DNA from: Neelides folsomi
Taxonomy: Eukaryota > Arthropoda > Collembola > Neelipleona > Neelidae
Length of the DNA: 64,000 bases
NCBI GenBank assembly: GCA_034687125.1
Contig: JAQGBZ010000090.1
Location: forward strand, 62,001-126,000
Direction: 5' to 3'
A model generated the notes under the pieces. That model searched no databases. It was not told the origin of the DNA and saw only the letters and a list, made by a program, of their open reading frames with translations. The position numbers and the translations under genes are program-made. This document shows, piece by piece, positions 61,738 through 64,000 of the stretch; position 1 is the stretch's first letter, and every line of letters begins with the position of its first letter.

Positions 61738-63730
61738 GTATGCATGATCGCGATAATTATTAATTATCATAGAATTTTATACTTTTAACTATTTTCCTCG
61801 TATTTTCTTGAAAAGCCCCCTTCGTTCCCATTTCCTCCTTTCAATTCCAATTCCTCAAAAGGATTTGAAAGCGACTCACTTTCAAATGAAATGCAAAAAT
61901 TTCACTTTTTGTATGCTGTTTTTAATTTTCTTAATGTGTATTACATTTTTTGAGAAAGTGTTTTAAAATATGATAGAGATTAGGTAAATTTTGTCAAATT
62001 GATTAAAGCTGGAACAAAATCTGAATATTTAGTATTGGTTAAATCATAGTTCGTTATGCTTATTTGTATATAAAAAGAGTATCATATGCTTATGAATTTG
62101 CCAAGTGGTAATTAATTATAATAGTTAATATCCTAAAGCAAAAAAAAACTTTTTTACTACAAATGCATTATTCAGTTTAAAAGCATCAAATTATGACAAT
62201 CTTGAACATCATTTATCATTATTTGTTTATACAAATAATATAAAAACAAAATAATACTTATAAAATCTTCAAAGTTTTAATGTTAGAATTAGAAACACTT
62301 TTAATTTTATTTGGCCAAGCATTTAAGCATATTATATCCAAGCTCAATCAAGGCAGATGTAATAAAAGTTTATATTACACACTTTATAAACGGAATTTTG
62401 CATACATATTATGCTAATTTCCACCTCTCACCTTTATGAATCTTTTATCTGTCAGTAAAAGTCATCATTTTTCCATTCCAAGCCTCGTAAAAACGAAAGG
62501 TAGTAATGTATTTTTATAACTCATTTATCAATAACATCATTTGGTCCCAAATGGTTCTATCCATTTCGATTTATGAACTGCATTTAACCGAGCTGTTGAG
62601 TTGAGGCGACGAAGGTCAAATCGTAGTGAATCACAAGGAAGCCCGCCTTCAATGGATCGAAGGCTTCAAAGGTGTTCTGAAGGCAAATGGTCCCAATATT
62701 GACTTTTCGGAGAGAGCGAGATAGTAGGAGCTGGAGTTGAACGTCCTTTGTCCTCGCAGTTGCCGATGGTTTTCCCGGCTCCATGGTTTTCCATGTCTTT
62801 CCATCCTCAAGACATGGAGGGAACAAGGGGGTTTGGCAACATCTCTCTTTCTCTTATTACGGGGCTCGGAAGAGAGTTCAGGGACGTTTTTCGGCTTCTC
62901 CCCGACATTCCCGTCCCGTCTTCCAAGTAGCAATGGCCTCAGTGAAGGACCACTCCATTTAAATGGAAAGAACCCACAAGGGCAATGTAGGTCAAAGCTC
63001 CTTCCCTTCTTTTAAGGGTAAGTGATTAATTCCTCATTAAAGGCCTGAGTGGGTTTAAATTTTAAACTCGCGAAGGTGTGTGGAGTTGTGGAGATATTTT
63101 ATACTTTTAATCTTTGTATTATAAATTCATCTCTCTTTAGTATAAAGAGTTTTTACTTGTATTAAGTTATATTAATTGTAAAGTTGGTTGACGCCGATTT
63201 GATTTGAACTCTCTCTCGCCCTCCCTTTCTGCTCTTTTACCTTTTGTTCTCGTTCTACTTCTCTCATTCTGGCTCTCTTCTCTCGAGATCCATTCCCGTT
63301 TCTCTCTGTGGAAAAGTATTATTTTAGGAAGATTCTGTCAGATCTCACACACTTCGAGCGCTGACCCACATTGAAGAGCCACTTAAATGTATTAATTTAC
63401 TTTTTTAACCTTTTAGTTCATTTCCTTTCCTTTCTTCTCTCTTTTATTTGCTCTCGTTTGATGAGGGTGGATCGCTCGCGTCAGCATTTTATTTTTGTAT
63501 TGAAGGTTCCGTCAATTTTATAATTATATTAATTCAAATAAATTAAGAGTCTCGTATTTTATAAGCTGTCATTGCAAAATTTCATTTACTAAATTCAATT
63601 TGGGTTTGGTGATCAATTTTATTTACCAAAGTTGAAGTTGTTCCAAAGGTCCAAAAAGTGTTAAAAACGTAAAAAAATTCAAGGTCATTTACTAAATTTT
63701 TGTACTAAAGTGGTTTAATTTTGTTTTCAG
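61738..63730 (+). other. Intron and probable non-coding 5' exon(s)
   Basis: AT-rich to about 62580, then a GC-rich block (62580-63017) ending AAGG before a strong donor GTAAGTG. Open frames occur on both strands in this block, but none is recognisable. It is best read as a 5' UTR exon of the gene starting at 63841. The 63180-63480 stretch is rich in CT blocks and may be a second promoter. Confidence 0.4.
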
Positions 63731-63840
63731 GTAAAAGAAACTAGTCCATTTGATGATCTCTGTTTATGTGACCGGATTCAGAGACTTTGAATCCTAAAAC
63801 GGCATTGTAATAAAATTCAGAAGACATCCGACTTTTCAAA

Positions 63841-64000
63841 ATGGAATTGGAGGAAGACACCGAGTTGGACCCTGCAGCCGAATTTCCAATTCTCTATGGG
63901 TTACTCACTGCACCCAAGTCAGAGGAGAAGCCAAAGAAAGTTGACATGAGGAGGATATTAAGAATTGAAGCCGACAGCTCCCTCACGAGTAGAATCCCAA
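63841..64000 (+). CDS. 5' end of an unidentified gene, cut by window end
   Basis: After an acceptor (TTTTCAG before 63731) and a 110-nt leader with stops, the ATG at 63841 opens MELEEDTELDPAAEFPILYG, followed by LLTAPKSEEKPKKVDMRRIL, and stays open to the edge. It is acidic, then basic, with no domain recognised in the 53 residues visible. Confidence 0.5.
   Translation, partial: MELEEDTELDPAAEFPILYGLLTAPKSEEKPKKVDMRRILRIEADSSLTSRIP

Noticed and set aside
62584-63015. Overlapping open frames on both strands in the GC-rich block
   Set aside because: No recognisable motif, frames on both strands alike, and a strong donor at 63018. A 5' UTR exon explains it better.

Overview
The window is eukaryotic nuclear DNA from an animal. 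It is AT-rich, with many short GT-AG introns, and it holds about 17 recognisable conserved metazoan genes on both strands. The gene set (SUZ12, FBXW5, a class II Rab11-FIP of the nuclear-fallout type, FBF1-like, PPP1R11, MTRES1, NDUFB10) and the protein sequences point to a protostome, most likely an arthropod. A small-intron crustacean is plausible, but the species cannot be fixed from the sequence alone. No virus, CRISPR array, tRNA, rRNA or intact transposon was seen.

Layout. 1-7.2 kb: SIRT7 (-) lies head-to-head with METTL23 (+), with about 124 bp between start codons. METTL23 overlaps SLIRP by one base (TAATG), followed by a single-pass Cys-rich membrane protein (-). 8.7-11 kb: two small mitochondrial genes, MTRES1 (-) and NDUFB10 (-). 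11.7-14.5 kb: RPL3 (+), with six candidate intronic snoRNAs, one of which is a convincing SNORD83. 15.3-18.6 kb: cytosolic methionyl-tRNA synthetase (+), convergent with a KDEL-type protein disulfide isomerase (-, 18.9-22.1 kb) that carries an extra duplicated exon. 24-27.2 kb: SUZ12 (-). 28.4-30.8 kb: a WD40 protein (-). 31.2-32.1 kb: RPL18 (-). 32.6-34.7 kb: DOHH (-) head-to-head with PPP1R11 (+). 35.4-38.3 kb: FBXW5 (-), divergent from an FBF1-like coiled-coil gene (+, 39.2-42.2 kb). 43.2-52.9 kb: a Rab11-FIP3/4 (nuf) gene (-) with an intron of at least 5.5 kb. 58-59 kb: an MPV17-like gene (+). 61.6-64 kb: the 5' part of one or two unidentified + strand genes, cut by the window end.

The genes are unrelated housekeeping functions: translation (RPL3, RPL18, MARS1, DOHH), chromatin (SIRT7, SUZ12), mitochondria (SLIRP, MTRES1, NDUFB10, MPV17L), ER folding (PDI), and centrosome, cilium and trafficking (FBXW5, FBF1, nuf). 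The left two thirds are gene-dense with introns mostly below 300 bp. From 43 kb onward, introns and intergenic stretches become much longer.

The strongest unusual observations are the array of snoRNAs in RPL3 (including a duplicated C/D snoRNA with complementarity to arthropod 18S rRNA), the TAATG-coupled METTL23-SLIRP pair, and the phase-0 duplicated C-terminal exon in PDI. Start codons isolated on tiny first exons, a likely GC-AG intron and two MITE-like inverted repeats are also worth checking.
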